A DNA stretch of 39,802 nt from Hyphomicrobiales bacterium (GTDB lineage: Bacteria; Pseudomonadota; Alphaproteobacteria; Rhizobiales; Xanthobacteraceae): positions 127-39,928 of the forward strand of contig PLJS01000313.1 of NCBI GenBank assembly GCA_003140315.1. Direction: 5' to 3'. Both the position numbers and the translations under genes were made by a program. Below the pieces are notes generated by a model. It made no database searches, was not told the DNA's origin, and was given only the letters and a program-made list of their open reading frames with translations. Within the stretch, counting starts at the first letter, position 1. Each line of letters begins with the position of its first letter. Of this stretch, positions 8,508 through 17,596 are shown one piece after another.

Positions 8508-8712
8508 GGTCAGCCTCCGAGCGATCCGGCCTTCCGGCGGCTAGATAACACCGTGCGCTGCAACATGTTCCACCGCAGCGCACCGGCCGGCATGACTGGC
8601 AATGCGGCTCAAGCTCCATTGCGGCGCGGGCGCGGGAGGCTAAAAGCGGAGTGCCGAGCCGCTCCGGCCGCATCCGCTGTTTCTTGAACTCATCCTCTTA
8701 CCAGGCCGCCGC

Positions 8713-9618
8713 GTGCCAGACCGAAATCGTGACCTCACGGCCAAGCTGATGCTTGTGGGCTTGACGGTCGCGTGGGGCCTCACCTGGCCGGCGATGCGCT
8801 TCACGCTTTTCGAAATGCCGCCGTTCAGCATGCGCTTCGTCACCATGGGGCTCGGCGCCGCGACCTTGTTCGTGATCTTGGCGTTGCAGCGGCGCACGCT
8901 CAGTGTCACGGGCGCAACCGCGCGCGTTCACGTCGCAGTGGCGGGAGTGCTCAATATCGTCGGCTTCAGCGTGCTCGCGTCCTTCGCGCAATTGACTGCC
9001 GGCACCTCGCGCGTCGTCATCCTCGCCTACACGATGCCGATCTGGGCGAGCCTACTGGCGCGGCCGATTTTGGGCGAACGGCTGAATCTGGCGCGCGGCG
9101 CAGCGCTTGCGTTGTGCGTCGCCGGCATGGCGGTGCTGATCTGGCCGCTCGCCGGCGCCGGGCTGCCGGGCGGCATCATGCTGGCGATCGCCGCCGCCAT
9201 GAGCTGGGCGGCCGGGACGGTCTATCTGAAATGGGCGCAGATCGACGGCGATCCCATCACGGTGGCGGCATGGCAGTTGATCGTCGGATTTGTGGTCGTG
9301 ACGTGCGGCCTTCCTTTTTTCGAAGGCTGGCCGCATCTGTGGCCGCTGCATCTGCCGGCGCTGCTGGGCGTAGTCTTCGTCGGCATCGTCGGATCGGGCG
9401 TTGCTTACCTGCTCTGGTTCGACATCATCATGCGCGTCCCGGCGATGACGGCGTCGCTCGGCGTGCTGAGCGTTCCGATGATCGGCGTCGTTGCGTCGGT
9501 CCTGCTCTTCGGCGAGCGGCCGACGATCCCGGACCTTGTCGGCTTTGCGCTCATTTTCGCGGCGTCCGGTTGCGTGCTGCTGACGTCGAACGAGCCGGTG
9601 CCGCCCGAGCCGACGTGA
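8713..9618 (+). CDS. DMT superfamily transporter, EamA family
   Basis: This 301-residue integral membrane protein has about ten hydrophobic segments arranged as two EamA repeats, the pattern of drug/metabolite transporters that move small metabolites or amino acids across the inner membrane. Typical features are the N-terminal VGLTVAWGLTWPAMR and, at the start of the second repeat, AIAAAMSWAAGTVYLKWAQ. The start is a GTG at 8713. It is convergent with priA, only 6 bp from its stop. Substrate cannot be predicted. A second, distinct EamA gene is at 24253-25167. Confidence 0.9.
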   Translation: MPDRNRDLTAKLMLVGLTVAWGLTWPAMRFTLFEMPPFSMRFVTMGLGAATLFVILALQRRTLSVTGATARVHVAVAGVLNIVGFSVLASFAQLTAGTSRVVILAYTMPIWASLLARPILGERLNLARGAALALCVAGMAVLIWPLAGAGLPGGIMLAIAAAMSWAAGTVYLKWAQIDGDPITVAAWQLIVGFVVVTCGLPFFEGWPHLWPLHLPALLGVVFVGIVGSGVAYLLWFDIIMRVPAMTASLGVLSVPMIGVVASVLLFGERPTIPDLVGFALIFAASGCVLLTSNEPVPPEPT

Positions 9619-9624
9619 AGAAAG

Positions 9625-11796
9625 TCAGAGGAAACTCTGCGGATCGACGTCGACGTCGAGCTTGATGCCGCCGGCCTTTTTCGGCGCGGCGGCGGCCCAT
9701 TCGCGCAGGTAGGCCGACAGATCGAAGTTGCGCGCCGACTTCACCATCAGCCGGAATCGATGGCGTCCGCGCAGCACCGCAAGCGGCGCTTCCGCCGGCC
9801 CGAGAACGCGCACCTGCTCGTCGATCGGCGCAACCGCGGCGAGACGGCGCGCGTAGCCCTCCGTCGCGCCTTTCTCCGGGCCGGTCACGAGCAGGCTCGC
9901 GAGCCGTCCGAACGGCGGATAATGCGCCTTTTCGCGCGCCTCGATCTCGCTGTCGTAGAAGGCTTTGCGGTCCTGCGCGATCAGCGCCTTCATCACCGGA
10001 TGCTCGGGCTGATGGGTTTGCAGATAGCCGACGCTGTGGCCCTTGTCGCGCCCGGCGCGGCCGATCACCTGATGCAGGAGCTGGAACGTGCGCTCGGTCG
10101 CGCGCGGATCGCCGGAGCCGAGACCGAGATCGGCATCGACCACCCCGACGAGGTTGAGTTTCGGGAAATGGTGGCCCTTGGCGACGAGCTGCGTGCCGAT
10201 GACGATGTCGATCTCGCCTTGTTCGATTGACTTGAATTCCTCGCGCATGCGCTCGAGCGATGCGATCAGATCGCTCGACAGCACCAGAACACGCTTGTTC
10301 GGAAAGAGAACCTGAACTTCCTCTTCCAGGCGCTCCACGCCCGGCCCGCAGGCGACGAAGCTGTCTGGCGCCTCGCATTTCGGGCACTTCGGCGGCGGCG
10401 GCTTGGTGTAGCCGCAGTGGTGGCAGACGAGCGCGCGCTTGAAGCGGTGATCGACCAGCCAGGCGTCGCAGTTCGGACAGTTGAGCCGGAAACCGCAGGC
10501 GCGGCACAGCGTGAGCGGCGCATAGCCGCGTCGGTTGAGAAATAGAAGCGCCTGCTCGCCGCGCTCCAGCGCGAGGTTGACGGCTTCGGCGAGGCGCGGC
10601 GCGATGAAGCGCGTGCGCGGCGGGCCCTCGCGGCGCAGATCGATCGCCTCGATCGCGGGCTCCTTCTGGCCGCCGAAGCGCTGGTTGAGCGCGAGCCGCC
10701 GATAGCGGCCGCGCCGCGCATTGACCACGGTCTCGATCGAGGGCGTCGCCGAGGCCAGCACGATCGGGATATCGGCGATGCGTGCGCGCACGACCGCCAT
10801 GTCGCGCGCGTGATAGTGCACGCCGTCCTCCTGCTTGTAGACCGCATCGTGCTCCTCATCGACGACGATGAGGCCGAGGTCCGCATAGGGCAGGAACAGC
10901 GCCGAGCGCGCGCCGACGACCACGCTCACGTCGCCCGCCGAAACCGCCGCGAAAGTGCGCGCGCGTTTACGCGGCGAGAGCTCGGAATGCCATTCGGCCG
11001 GGCGCGTGCCGAAGCGTGCCGCGAAACGATCGAGGAACTGCCCGGTGAGCGCAATCTCGGGCATCAGGATCAGCGACTGCCGGCCCTTGCGGATCGTCTC
11101 AGCGACCGCCTCGAAATAAACCTCGGTCTTGCCCGAGCCGGTGACGCCGTCGAGCAGGTCGACCGCAAAGCCACCCTGCGTGACGGCGTTGCGCAGGATG
11201 TTGGCCGCCATCCGCTGCGCCGGCGTGAAGTCGGCGGTGCGATGGTCGGGATTGGGAGGGCGCGCGACCGTTTGTGATGGCAAAGCGACCGTCTCCAGCG
11301 CGCCATCGTCCACCAGGCCGTCGACGACGCCGACCGAGACGCCGGCATCCTTGGCGACCTCCGGCTTGCTGCGCATCAAGCCGTCCGCGAGCACGTCGAG
11401 CACGCGGCGGCGCGCGGCGGTCATGCGAGTGGGCGCGTTTCCGGAGAGGCGCACGGCGACGCGGTCACGCTCCGGACCGAGTTCGCCCATACGCAGCGCC
11501 ATGCGCAGCACCATGCCGCGCGGCGAGAGCGTGTAGTTCGACACCCAGTCGATGAACTGGCGCAGCTCGGGCTTCAGCCGAGGGAAATCAAGCTTTGCCT
11601 CGACATCCTTCAGCCGGTTATGCAGGCCCGGCCTCACCGCGACATCGCAGTCCCACACCACGCCGATCGCCTCGCGCGGCCCGAGCGGCACGGACACCAC
11701 ATCGCCGGCCGCGAGCGCCAGTTCATCGGGCACGCGATACGAATAGGCATGGTCGAGCGCGACCGGCACCAGAACGTCGACGATGCGCAGCGCCAT
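9625..11796 (-). CDS. priA: Primosomal protein N' (replication restart helicase PriA)
   Basis: PriA recognises stalled forks and reloads the replicative helicase DnaB. The 723-residue reading starts at the ATG at 11796 (MALRIVDVLVPVALDHAYSY); upstream in-frame codons look non-homologous. It has the N-terminal DNA-binding region, Walker A GVTGSGKT at about 217-224, Walker B DEEH at 313-316, and a cysteine-rich zinc-binding insert (CRACG, CPNC, CHHCG, CPKC) characteristic of PriA, then helicase motifs VIGTQLVAKGHHFP and GRAGR. It is divergent from xerC, with 71 bp between the starts. Nothing is missing. Confidence 0.97.
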   Translation of the reverse strand: MALRIVDVLVPVALDHAYSYRVPDELALAAGDVVSVPLGPREAIGVVWDCDVAVRPGLHNRLKDVEAKLDFPRLKPELRQFIDWVSNYTLSPRGMVLRMALRMGELGPERDRVAVRLSGNAPTRMTAARRRVLDVLADGLMRSKPEVAKDAGVSVGVVDGLVDDGALETVALPSQTVARPPNPDHRTADFTPAQRMAANILRNAVTQGGFAVDLLDGVTGSGKTEVYFEAVAETIRKGRQSLILMPEIALTGQFLDRFAARFGTRPAEWHSELSPRKRARTFAAVSAGDVSVVVGARSALFLPYADLGLIVVDEEHDAVYKQEDGVHYHARDMAVVRARIADIPIVLASATPSIETVVNARRGRYRRLALNQRFGGQKEPAIEAIDLRREGPPRTRFIAPRLAEAVNLALERGEQALLFLNRRGYAPLTLCRACGFRLNCPNCDAWLVDHRFKRALVCHHCGYTKPPPPKCPKCEAPDSFVACGPGVERLEEEVQVLFPNKRVLVLSSDLIASLERMREEFKSIEQGEIDIVIGTQLVAKGHHFPKLNLVGVVDADLGLGSGDPRATERTFQLLHQVIGRAGRDKGHSVGYLQTHQPEHPVMKALIAQDRKAFYDSEIEAREKAHYPPFGRLASLLVTGPEKGATEGYARRLAAVAPIDEQVRVLGPAEAPLAVLRGRHRFRLMVKSARNFDLSAYLREWAAAAPKKAGGIKLDVDVDPQSFL

Positions 11797-11867
11797 GAGA
11801 GGGCCGATCCTTGGGACTTCGGTAACGAAGCGAGGTGAATATAGGCAGCGTGTCAAGACAGGCCCCC

Positions 11868-12818
11868 ATGACGTTGGAGGAGGCGAAGCCGGTTGCCCCC
11901 GACGTCGTGGCCGAGCTCGCGCGCTGGCTCGCGCATCTCGGCGCCGAGCGGCGCATGTCGGGCAAGACCGTCGAAGCCTACGAGCGCGACGCGCGGCAGT
12001 TCCTGGTGTTTTTGGCCGAGCACTTCGGCGGGCCGGTCTCGCTTTCAGTCTTGGCGGAGGTCGCGCCGCGCGACGTGCGCGCCTTCATGGCGGCGCGGCG
12101 CTCCATTGGAATCGGCTCACGCTCGCTGATGCGCGCGCTCGCGGGCATGCGCTCGTTCGCGCGGTTCCTCGAACGCGACGGCAAGGGCAAGGTCGGCGCG
12201 CTTGCGGCGGTGCGTGCGCCGAAGCTCCCCAAGACGCTGCCGAAGCCGATCGCGGCTGCGGAGGCGAAGCGATTTGCGGATGCCGATCTGCGCGCCGGCG
12301 AAGAAAGGGAGCCCTGGGTGCTGGCGCGGGACGCTGCCGTGCTCGGTCTGCTTTACGGTTCGGGCCTGCGCATCTCGGAAGCGCTGGGCTTGACGCGTGC
12401 CGCCATCCCTGTCCCCGGGGCGGGCGACGTGATCATCGTCACCGGCAAGGGCAACAAAGCGCGGATGGTGCCGGTCCTGCCGCAGGTCGCAAAGCTCGTC
12501 GCTGACTATGTCGCGCTCTGCCCGTATGATCTGACGCTGGACGAACCGATCTTTCGCGGCGCGAAGGGCGGTGTTCTCAGTCCCCGCATCATCCAGCTCG
12601 CCATGGCGCGGCTGCGCGGCGCGCTCGGCCTGCCCGACAGCGCGACACCGCACGCGCTGCGTCATTCCTTCGCGACGCATCTGCTGGTCCGCGGCGGCGA
12701 TCTGCGCTCGATCCAGGAACTGCTCGGCCACGCCTCGCTCTCGACCACGCAAATCTATACGGCGGTCGACAGCGAGCGGCTGCTTGAGGTCTATCGCAGC
12801 GCGCATCCGCGCGCCTGA
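11868..12818 (+). CDS. xerC: Tyrosine recombinase XerC
   Basis: XerC with XerD resolves chromosome dimers at dif during division. The reading of 316 residues from the ATG at 11868 has an N-terminal SAM-like core-binding domain (about 10-105) and a complete catalytic domain: R168 (LRISEAL), K194 (TGKGNKAR), H262 and R265 (HALRHSF), H288 (LLGHASLSTTQIY) and Y297. An in-frame GTG at 11835 would add 11 residues and cannot be excluded. It is divergent from priA, and its chromosomal context and intact motifs argue for housekeeping XerC rather than a phage integrase. Confidence 0.93.
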   Translation: MTLEEAKPVAPDVVAELARWLAHLGAERRMSGKTVEAYERDARQFLVFLAEHFGGPVSLSVLAEVAPRDVRAFMAARRSIGIGSRSLMRALAGMRSFARFLERDGKGKVGALAAVRAPKLPKTLPKPIAAAEAKRFADADLRAGEEREPWVLARDAAVLGLLYGSGLRISEALGLTRAAIPVPGAGDVIIVTGKGNKARMVPVLPQVAKLVADYVALCPYDLTLDEPIFRGAKGGVLSPRIIQLAMARLRGALGLPDSATPHALRHSFATHLLVRGGDLRSIQELLGHASLSTTQIYTAVDSERLLEVYRSAHPRA

Positions 12819-12890
12819 TCCTCGCCTTGCCAAGCGCCCGCGCGCCGGATAGCAATCCGCGCGCTTTTGAAAACGTGAGGCGATCCATCC

Positions 12891-14018
12891 ATGGCGACCA
12901 TGAAGCTCCTTCTTCTCCCCGGCGACGGCATCGGTCCGGAGGTGATGGCCGAGGTGAAGAAGCTCATCGCCTGGATGAACGGCCACGGCATGGGGACGTT
13001 CGAGACCGAAGAAGGCCTGTGCGGCGGCTGCGCGTATGACGCGCATGGCGTCGCCGTCACCGACGAGACGGTCGCGAAGGCGAAGGCCGCGGACGCCGTG
13101 ATCTTCGGATCGGTCGGCGGGCCGAAGTGGGACAAGGTGCCCTATGAGCACCGTCCCGAAGCCGGGCTCCTGCGGCTGCGCAAGGACCTCGACCTCTACG
13201 CCAACCTGCGGCCGGCCGTGACCTATCCGGCGCTGGCGGACGCTTCTTCGTTGAAGCGCGAACTGGTCGAGGGCCTCGACATCATGATCCTGCGCGAGCT
13301 GACCGGCGGGGTTTACTTCGGCGAACCGAAGACCATCACGGATCTCGGCAACGGACAGAAACGCGCCGTGGATACGCAGATCTACGACACCTACGAGATC
13401 GAGCGCATCGCGCGGGTCGCGTTTGAGTTGGCGCGCAAGCGGCGCAACAAGGTCACCTCGATGGAGAAGCGCAACGTCATGAAGACGGGCGTGCTCTGGA
13501 ACGAAGTGGTGGGCCAAGTGCACGCCCGCGAGTTCAAGGACGTGCAGCTCGAGCACGTGCTCGCCGATTCCGGCGGCATGCAGCTTGTGCGCAATCCCAA
13601 ACAGTTCGACGTGATCGTCACCGACAACTTGTTCGGCGACATGCTCTCCGACATCGCCGCGATGCTGACCGGCTCGCTCGGCATGCTGGCGTCGGCCTCG
13701 CTCGGCGAGGCCGATCCCAAGACGCAGAAACGCAAGGCGCTGTACGAGCCGGTGCACGGCTCGGCGCCCGACATCGCCGGCAAGGGTATCGCCAATCCAA
13801 TCGCCATGATCGCGTCGTTCGCGATGGCGCTGCGCTTTTCGTTCGGGATGCTGAAAGAAGCCGACTTAATTGAAGCTGCGATCGCAGCGGCGCTCGCGAA
13901 GGGTTTGCGAACGGCCGACATCGCGGCGCCGGGCGACAAGACGATCGGCACGACCCAGATGGGCGATGCGATCATCGGCGAGGTGGAAAAGCTGGCGGCT
14001 GCACAGCCGTCACCCTGA
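12891..14018 (+). CDS. leuB: 3-isopropylmalate dehydrogenase
   Basis: LeuB oxidatively decarboxylates 3-isopropylmalate with NAD in leucine synthesis. The 375-residue protein has [11 protein letters not shown] at the N-terminus, [10 protein letters not shown], the substrate-binding arginine region [16 protein letters not shown], the metal-binding region [14 protein letters not shown], and the NAD-binding [15 protein letters not shown]. Length matches the family (about 360-370). The start may be the ATG at 12891 or the one three codons later. The last residues (SP and stop) fall within a palindromic repeat that begins at about 14011, so the repeat supplies the stop codon. Confidence 0.96.
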   Translation: MATMKLLLLPGDGIGPEVMAEVKKLIAWMNGHGMGTFETEEGLCGGCAYDAHGVAVTDETVAKAKAADAVIFGSVGGPKWDKVPYEHRPEAGLLRLRKDLDLYANLRPAVTYPALADASSLKRELVEGLDIMILRELTGGVYFGEPKTITDLGNGQKRAVDTQIYDTYEIERIARVAFELARKRRNKVTSMEKRNVMKTGVLWNEVVGQVHAREFKDVQLEHVLADSGGMQLVRNPKQFDVIVTDNLFGDMLSDIAAMLTGSLGMLASASLGEADPKTQKRKALYEPVHGSAPDIAGKGIANPIAMIASFAMALRFSFGMLKEADLIEAAIAAALAKGLRTADIAAPGDKTIGTTQMGDAIIGEVEKLAAAQPSP

Positions 14019-14104
14019 GGAGCGAGCGTGAGCCGAGCCTCGAAGGGCGACGGCGCGCGCGGCCATCCTTCGAGGCCCGCGCTTCGCGCGGGCACCTCAG
14101 GATG
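14011..14104. repeat. Palindromic intergenic repeat overlapping the leuB stop
   Basis: Nested inverted repeats surround a GC-rich centre: CCTGAGG (14014-14020) with CCTCAGG (14095-14101), and GCCTCGAAGG (from about 14037) with CCTTCGAGGC (about 14067-14076, near-perfect). This CACCCTGAGG...CATCCTTCGAGG...CCTCAGGATG layout is a repeat I know from Bradyrhizobium-type genomes. It includes the leuB TGA and ends 10 bp before the stop of the facing small gene, so it may also act as a two-way transcription stop. Confidence 0.75.
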
Positions 14105-14113
14105 GAGTTCTTC

Positions 14114-14458
14114 TCAATACGGCGTGTAGGGATTGAAGCCCGGCAGCTCGAACGGCAGCGGCAGCGGCGCGCGATGCGAGCCGCTTGGATCCCAAATCGC
14201 ATAGGGGGAGCCGTTCATATAGGTCGGCGGAGTGGCGTAGTCGGAGAACTTGCGTTCGCCCGGGTTCACCTCGGTGCCGCCGTCGAGATAGCTGCGCGGC
14301 CGCACCGTGATCTTGGTGTGCGCGCGGCCATTCTCGTCGATGAAGGTGATGCGCTCGCTGCGGTCGACACGCCGGGTCTGCGCGTCGGCCGGCGCGGCGA
14401 CGAGCGTCAGGGTCGCGGCGGCCGTTGCGGCGATAACGATGGCGGTTGCGATACGCAT
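14114..14458 (-). CDS. Small secreted hypothetical protein
   Basis: The 114-residue protein starts at the ATG at 14458 (MRIATAIVIAA...) with a strong signal peptide ending near ADAQ. The mature part contains RITFIDENGRAHTKITVRPRSYLDGGTEV and a proline-rich C-terminus (PFELPGFNPYTPY). I recognise this only as a type of small exported protein common in Bradyrhizobium-like genomes. It is convergent with leuB. Confidence 0.72.
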   Translation of the reverse strand: MRIATAIVIAATAAATLTLVAAPADAQTRRVDRSERITFIDENGRAHTKITVRPRSYLDGGTEVNPGERKFSDYATPPTYMNGSPYAIWDPSGSHRAPLPLPFELPGFNPYTPY

Positions 14459-14645
14459 CAATAACCCTTTCGACCAGCTTCCCAACCTAACGGCGCAGCA
14501 CGCCGGGCCGTTCCCTGATCCGGGGAACAATAAACCAGCTTGCCGGGCTGAGGGCAGTCACTTCTTTGCCACAGGTGCGTGACAAATTCGTTATTCCGGG
14601 CAGGGAGTTGGCTAAAGTCTCGCCGCCGACACACCGCGGCCGCCG

Positions 14646-16478
14646 TCAGGCAGGTTTCGCATCGGCCCGCGTCGCGGTGCCCGGCGAAAGCTCGGAACGC
14701 TCTTGGGCCGGCTTCTCGGCGCGCGTCAGGTTGAACGCCGTATTGATCAGCGCCACGTGCGAGAACCCCTGCGGGAAGTTGCCGAGATGTCGCTTGTCGT
14801 GCGGATCGTATTCTTCGCTCAACAGTCCGACATCGTTGCAAAGCCCGGCCAGCCGCCGAAACAGCCGCTCAGCGTCGGCGCGGCGGCCGAGCAGGAGGTA
14901 GGCGTCGGCGAGCCAGAAGCTGCAGGGAAGGAACGCGCCTTCGCCGGCCGGCAGGCCGTCCTTCGACGTCAGCGAATCGTAACGCATCACGAGGCCGTCA
15001 GAAATCAGCGTGCGCTCGATCGCCTCGACGGTGCCACGATAGCACAGATCGTCGGGCTTCAAGAATCCGATCGGCGCCAGCAACAGCAGGCTCGCATCGA
15101 GATCGTCCGATCCATAGGAGCGCGTGAAGCTGTTGCGCCTGCCGTCCCAGGCGTTGCGGCAGACATCCTCGTGGATTTCGGCGCACAACGTCTGCCAGCG
15201 CTCCACCTTGCCGGGCAGGCCGAACATCTCGGCGCTCTTGATGGCGCGATCGAACGCGACCCAGGTCATCGCCTTCGAATAGGTGAAGTGCTGCGGCGGC
15301 GTGCGCACCTCCCAGATGCCGTGATCGGGCTCGTGCCAGATCTCTTCGAGATGATCGAGCAGCGCGATCTGGACATCCCATCCGGATTCGTTTGCCGCAA
15401 GGCCGCCCCGTCGGCCCTGATGCAGCGTGTCCATGACCTCGCCGAACACGTCGAGCTGGAGCTGCTGGTGCGCGGCGTTTCCAATCCGGACCGGCTTTGA
15501 GTCCAGATAGCCCGGCAGCCAGTCCACTTCCCATTCGGTCAGGCGGCGCTCGCCTGCGATGCCGTACATCACGCCCATCTGCCCCGGCTGGCCCGCGATC
15601 GCGCGGGTGAGCCAGTCGCGCCACGCCTGCGCTTCCTCGAAATAGCCGGCGTTCATCAGGGCCAGGAGCGTCAGCGTCGAATCGCGCAGCCAGCAGAAGC
15701 GGTAGTCCCAGTTGCGCTTGCCGCCGATGCGTTCGGGTAGCGACGTGGTGGGCGCCGCCACGATGCCGCCGGTCGGCGCGTAGGTCAGCGCCTTCAGGGT
15801 GAGCAGCGAGCGCGAAACGATCTCCGACCATGGGCCTTGGACGCTGCCCTTGCGGGTCCATTCCTGCCAGTAGGTCTCGGTGTCCGTCAGCGCCGCGTTG
15901 GCATTCACGGCTTCCGGGAGCGGAAGATGCGAGGGACCGTAGCTCAGCACGAAGGGCACGCGATCGCCTTCACCGACGGTGAACGCGCCGACCGAGGTCA
16001 TGTTCTCGCCGCGCAGGTGCACCGGCGTGCGCAGCGTCACCATGTCGGGCCCGGCGACCGCTCGTAACGCGCCTTTGTCGAGCTTGCGTACCCAGGGCAC
16101 GACCGCGCCGTAACCGAAACGCAGAATGAGCTCGACCGACATGCTGACGCGGCCGCTCTCGCCCGCGACGATACGCACGCAATCCGGATTGCGGCCGCGC
16201 ATCGGCATGAAATCGATGAGCGTGACGATGCCGTCTTTGGTCTCGAAGCGGGTTTCGAGGATCAGCGTGCCGGGTCGGTAGCGCCGCGTGACGCGCGCGG
16301 CCTCGTCGCGCGGCGCGATGCGGAAGCGCCCGTGCTCGGGCGTGCCGAGCAAGGCGGCGAAACAGGCGTCGGAATCAAAGCGCGGCCAGCAAAGCCAGTC
16401 GATCGAGCCATCGCGCCCGACCAGCGCGGCGCTCTCGCAATCGCCGATGATGGCGTAGTCCTCGATGCGGAGGGGCAT
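14646..16478 (-). CDS. Glycoside hydrolase family 15 protein (glucoamylase/trehalase type)
   Basis: This 610-residue protein belongs to GH15, inverting enzymes that release glucose from alpha-glucans or trehalose. The start is the ATG at 16478 (MPLRIEDYAIIGDCESAALV), 2 bp after the dehydrogenase stop; the frame stays open upstream but only as the out-of-frame shadow of that gene. An N-terminal beta-sandwich (about 1-230) precedes the (alpha/alpha)6 barrel with NWDYRFCWLRDS. The likely general acid is the glutamate in GIWEVRTPPQHFTYSKAM, and the likely base lies in LLSEEYDP before LGNFPQGFSH. No signal peptide is seen, so it probably acts in the cytoplasm, which favours trehalose or glycogen-derived maltooligosaccharides. 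Substrate choice cannot be made from sequence. Confidence 0.9.
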   Translation of the reverse strand: MPLRIEDYAIIGDCESAALVGRDGSIDWLCWPRFDSDACFAALLGTPEHGRFRIAPRDEAARVTRRYRPGTLILETRFETKDGIVTLIDFMPMRGRNPDCVRIVAGESGRVSMSVELILRFGYGAVVPWVRKLDKGALRAVAGPDMVTLRTPVHLRGENMTSVGAFTVGEGDRVPFVLSYGPSHLPLPEAVNANAALTDTETYWQEWTRKGSVQGPWSEIVSRSLLTLKALTYAPTGGIVAAPTTSLPERIGGKRNWDYRFCWLRDSTLTLLALMNAGYFEEAQAWRDWLTRAIAGQPGQMGVMYGIAGERRLTEWEVDWLPGYLDSKPVRIGNAAHQQLQLDVFGEVMDTLHQGRRGGLAANESGWDVQIALLDHLEEIWHEPDHGIWEVRTPPQHFTYSKAMTWVAFDRAIKSAEMFGLPGKVERWQTLCAEIHEDVCRNAWDGRRNSFTRSYGSDDLDASLLLLAPIGFLKPDDLCYRGTVEAIERTLISDGLVMRYDSLTSKDGLPAGEGAFLPCSFWLADAYLLLGRRADAERLFRRLAGLCNDVGLLSEEYDPHDKRHLGNFPQGFSHVALINTAFNLTRAEKPAQERSELSPGTATRADAKPA

Positions 16479-16480
16479 GG

Positions 16481-17524
16481 CTAGATGAACTCGATGACGA
16501 CTTTGATGTCGCCTTTGCGGCGTTCGAAGGCTTCGGCGAAGCGCGCAAGCGGCACGCGGCGCGTGATCAGGCGCGCGAGCCAGCCCGGGTCGGCGCGCGC
16601 GAGCGCCTCTGCGGCCATCGCGTAATGCCGAAGGTTCGCATTCACGGAGCCGAACACGACGCCGTTGTTGAGCACCATGTTGCGGTTGAACAGTCCGATG
16701 TCGAAGTCGCTGCGGCGCGACGAGCCGACTCCGGTCAGGCAAATCAGGCTGTCCGGCGCGACGTGGGGAAGAAGCGCCGCGATGACCGACGGCACGCCGG
16801 TGCATTCGATCACGATGTCGGGCGTTAGCTTCACGAGGTCCTCGGGCGCGCCGCAATGGTAGGTCGCGCCGAGTGCCGCGGTGATGTCGGGCTTCGGCCC
16901 CGTCTTGTTGTGATCGTGGACATGGACGTCGAGCCCGCGCTGCTTGCCGAGCAACGCCGCGAGCAGCCCGATCGGTCCCGCGCCGGTGACGAGCACGCGG
17001 CGCGGCGGTGCTTCGGCGAGGCGCCACAGCCGGTGGATGTGGTCCCAGGCCTTGGCCACGACGCTGGTCGGCTCCATCAGCACGCCGTTGAGCCCGAGCG
17101 ATGCGTCGACCTTGACGGCGAATTCGGGCGCGATGCGCCAGCGCTCCGCGCCGAAGCCGTTGAGGCCCTTGATGCCGTGCTCGGTGTATTGCCCGTTGCG
17201 GCACATATCCCATTGACCGGAGGCGCAGGCCGGGCAGGGGATCGGATCGGGATGGCGCACGATGCCGACGACATGGTCGCCGGGCACAAGGCCGCAATCG
17301 GCCGGCGCCTCGCGCACGCGCCCGAACGACTCATGGCCGAGGATCAGGCGCGTCGCGCCGCCGGGTGCCTCGCCATACTCGCCCGCAATGATCTCGCGGT
17401 CGGTGCCGCAGACGCCAAGCGCCAGCGCATCGACCAGGACCGCGCCGTCCGTGGCGGGCGGTTCGGCAACCTCTTGTAATTCAACGGAATTCGGCTTTGC
17501 CGGATGGACCGTGATCGCGCGCAT
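16481..17524 (-). CDS. Zinc-dependent glucose 1-dehydrogenase-like MDR oxidoreductase
   Basis: This 347-residue medium-chain dehydrogenase resembles archaeal-type glucose 1-dehydrogenases, which oxidise glucose to gluconolactone with NAD(P). The start is the ATG at 17524 (MRAITVHPAKPNSV). It has the catalytic zinc ligands in GVCGTDREI and LGHESFG, a structural-zinc-like cysteine set (CPACASGQWDMC), and a Rossmann motif VTGAGPIGLLAALLG. CGTDREI...GEYGEAP and CRNGQYTEHGIKGLNGF are typical of the glucose dehydrogenase subgroup. It lies 2 bp upstream of the GH15 gene, so the pair probably releases and then oxidises glucose. proB is 72 bp upstream on the same strand. Confidence 0.86.
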   Translation of the reverse strand: MRAITVHPAKPNSVELQEVAEPPATDGAVLVDALALGVCGTDREIIAGEYGEAPGGATRLILGHESFGRVREAPADCGLVPGDHVVGIVRHPDPIPCPACASGQWDMCRNGQYTEHGIKGLNGFGAERWRIAPEFAVKVDASLGLNGVLMEPTSVVAKAWDHIHRLWRLAEAPPRRVLVTGAGPIGLLAALLGKQRGLDVHVHDHNKTGPKPDITAALGATYHCGAPEDLVKLTPDIVIECTGVPSVIAALLPHVAPDSLICLTGVGSSRRSDFDIGLFNRNMVLNNGVVFGSVNANLRHYAMAAEALARADPGWLARLITRRVPLARFAEAFERRKGDIKVVIEFI

Positions 17525-17596
17525 TGCGCCCCTGGTGCTGAAAACGACGGCCCCGGGGGAAGACGCCGCCGAAGCGGCAAAGTTCCATCGCAAGGC

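Noticed and set aside
11868-12818. xerC as a mobile-element integrase
   Set aside because: It sits in core DNA divergent from priA and has the XerC length and motifs.
12117-13757. A 546-residue minus-strand frame opposite xerC and leuB
   Set aside because: Both plus-strand genes have full catalytic motifs; the antisense translation has shadow composition.
16479-17297. Possible fusion of GH15 with an N-terminal extension of ~270 residues
   Set aside because: The extension is the out-of-frame reading of the dehydrogenase gene; the conserved GH15 N-terminus starts at the ATG at 16478.
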